A DNA stretch of 58,715 bases from Chloroflexota bacterium. GTDB taxonomy: Bacteria > Chloroflexota > Dehalococcoidia > UBA2979. Below, in pieces: positions 58,555-58,715 of the stretch (the stretch's first letter is position 1; each line of letters begins with the position of its first letter). Position numbers and translations under genes: made by a program. The notes beneath the pieces are model-generated. The model searched no databases. It was not told the DNA's origin and saw only the letters and a program-made list of their open reading frames with translations. The stretch spans positions 69,110 through 127,824 of the forward strand of contig VXOS01000142.1 of the NCBI GenBank assembly GCA_009839925.1. Reading direction: 5' to 3'.

Positions 58555-58715
58555 ATGGTCGCCCAGGCGAACGCGAGGCCACTGCTGGGACGCAACGCCG
58601 CCATCACGGGCGGCGCGGGGGGGGCGCGGCCCCCGGCCGGCGGGGGGGCGCGCGGCGGCGCCGCCCGCCCCGTAATCCGGCGCGAGACCCTCGCGGCGGG
58701 CTCCGTGGTTGGGGG
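58555..58715 (+). CDS. Start of short-chain reductase (FabG-like), truncated by window end
   Basis: ATG 58555, 4 nt after fabD. MVAQANARPLLGRNAAITGGAG matches the N-terminus of SDR reductases (TGGxxGIG loop), but after about base 58615 the sequence turns into G/C runs that do not give GIG or a normal helix. A 3-oxoacyl-ACP reductase is expected in this position. The last 100 bases look low quality, as at a contig end. Confidence 0.5.
   Translation, partial: MVAQANARPLLGRNAAITGGAGGARPPAGGGARGGAARPVIRRETLAAGSVVG

Noticed and set aside
1-58715. CRISPR array, tRNA or rRNA genes
   Set aside because: No regularly spaced direct repeats; the only tRNA-like T arm belongs to tmRNA; no rRNA signature seen.

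Overview
This window is about 58.7 kb of high-GC bacterial DNA, most likely from a Chloroflexota (Dehalococcoidia-like) genome. The best evidence is the tmRNA next to smpB: its tag reads GERELALAA, close to the Dehalococcoides tag as I remember it (GERELVLAG). The gene content (several acyl-CoA dehydrogenases, CaiB/BaiF proteins, molybdenum hydroxylases, an F420-type LLM oxidoreductase, a gamma-alpha fused 2-oxoacid:ferredoxin oxidoreductase) fits that lineage. No 16S rRNA or tRNA is present, so the placement is inference.

Region 1 (1-6.4 kb) is a Tn554-like element: three consecutive tyrosine recombinases and a small TnpC/DUF6262-like HTH-coiled-coil protein. The first recombinase has an in-frame TGA just before its second catalytic His and its Tyr. 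To the right of the element lies a headless 3' fragment of a dCTP deaminase (dcd) gene, so the element probably sits inside dcd.

Region 2 (6.8-14.2 kb) holds hflX, a tight MaoC/CaiB/acyl-CoA dehydrogenase operon, a membrane protein with two Swt1-like HEPN domains and an external SH3b-like domain, and a reverse-strand trio (nucleotidyltransferase-like protein, flavodoxin, small membrane protein).

Region 3 (14.4-22 kb) is a molybdenum hydroxylase cluster (medium, small and two paralogous large subunits plus a MoaD/ThiS-like protein). It is followed by a possible toxin-antitoxin pair with an unusually long antitoxin candidate and a PIN toxin.

Region 4 (22-34.2 kb) has the conserved transglutaminase/alpha-E/circularly permuted ATP-grasp cluster on the reverse strand. 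Divergent from it is a PBP1C/alpha-2-macroglobulin pair, so the cell very probably makes peptidoglycan.

Region 5 (34.2-42.5 kb), all on the reverse strand, holds an LLM oxidoreductase, a thiolase-like protein without the usual Cys and its DUF35 partner, a zinc-ribbon protein, a PTPS/QueD homologue, a KorAB ferredoxin oxidoreductase, a repeat-rich intergenic region and an acyl-CoA dehydrogenase.

Region 6 (42.7-47.7 kb) contains a stand-alone Lrp/AsnC ligand-binding domain, a BCP peroxiredoxin, two tandem S41 carboxy-terminal proteases, smpB and ssrA (tmRNA): a quality-control and stress neighbourhood.

Region 7 (47.7-58.7 kb) has a double CaiB fusion, a lipoprotein polysaccharide deacetylase, a radical SAM protein with an odd Cys spacing, RNase P RNA, the modABC molybdate transporter (which could feed the molybdenum hydroxylase), and yceD-rpmF-fabD. 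The window ends in a corrupted-looking start of a short-chain reductase (fabG-like).
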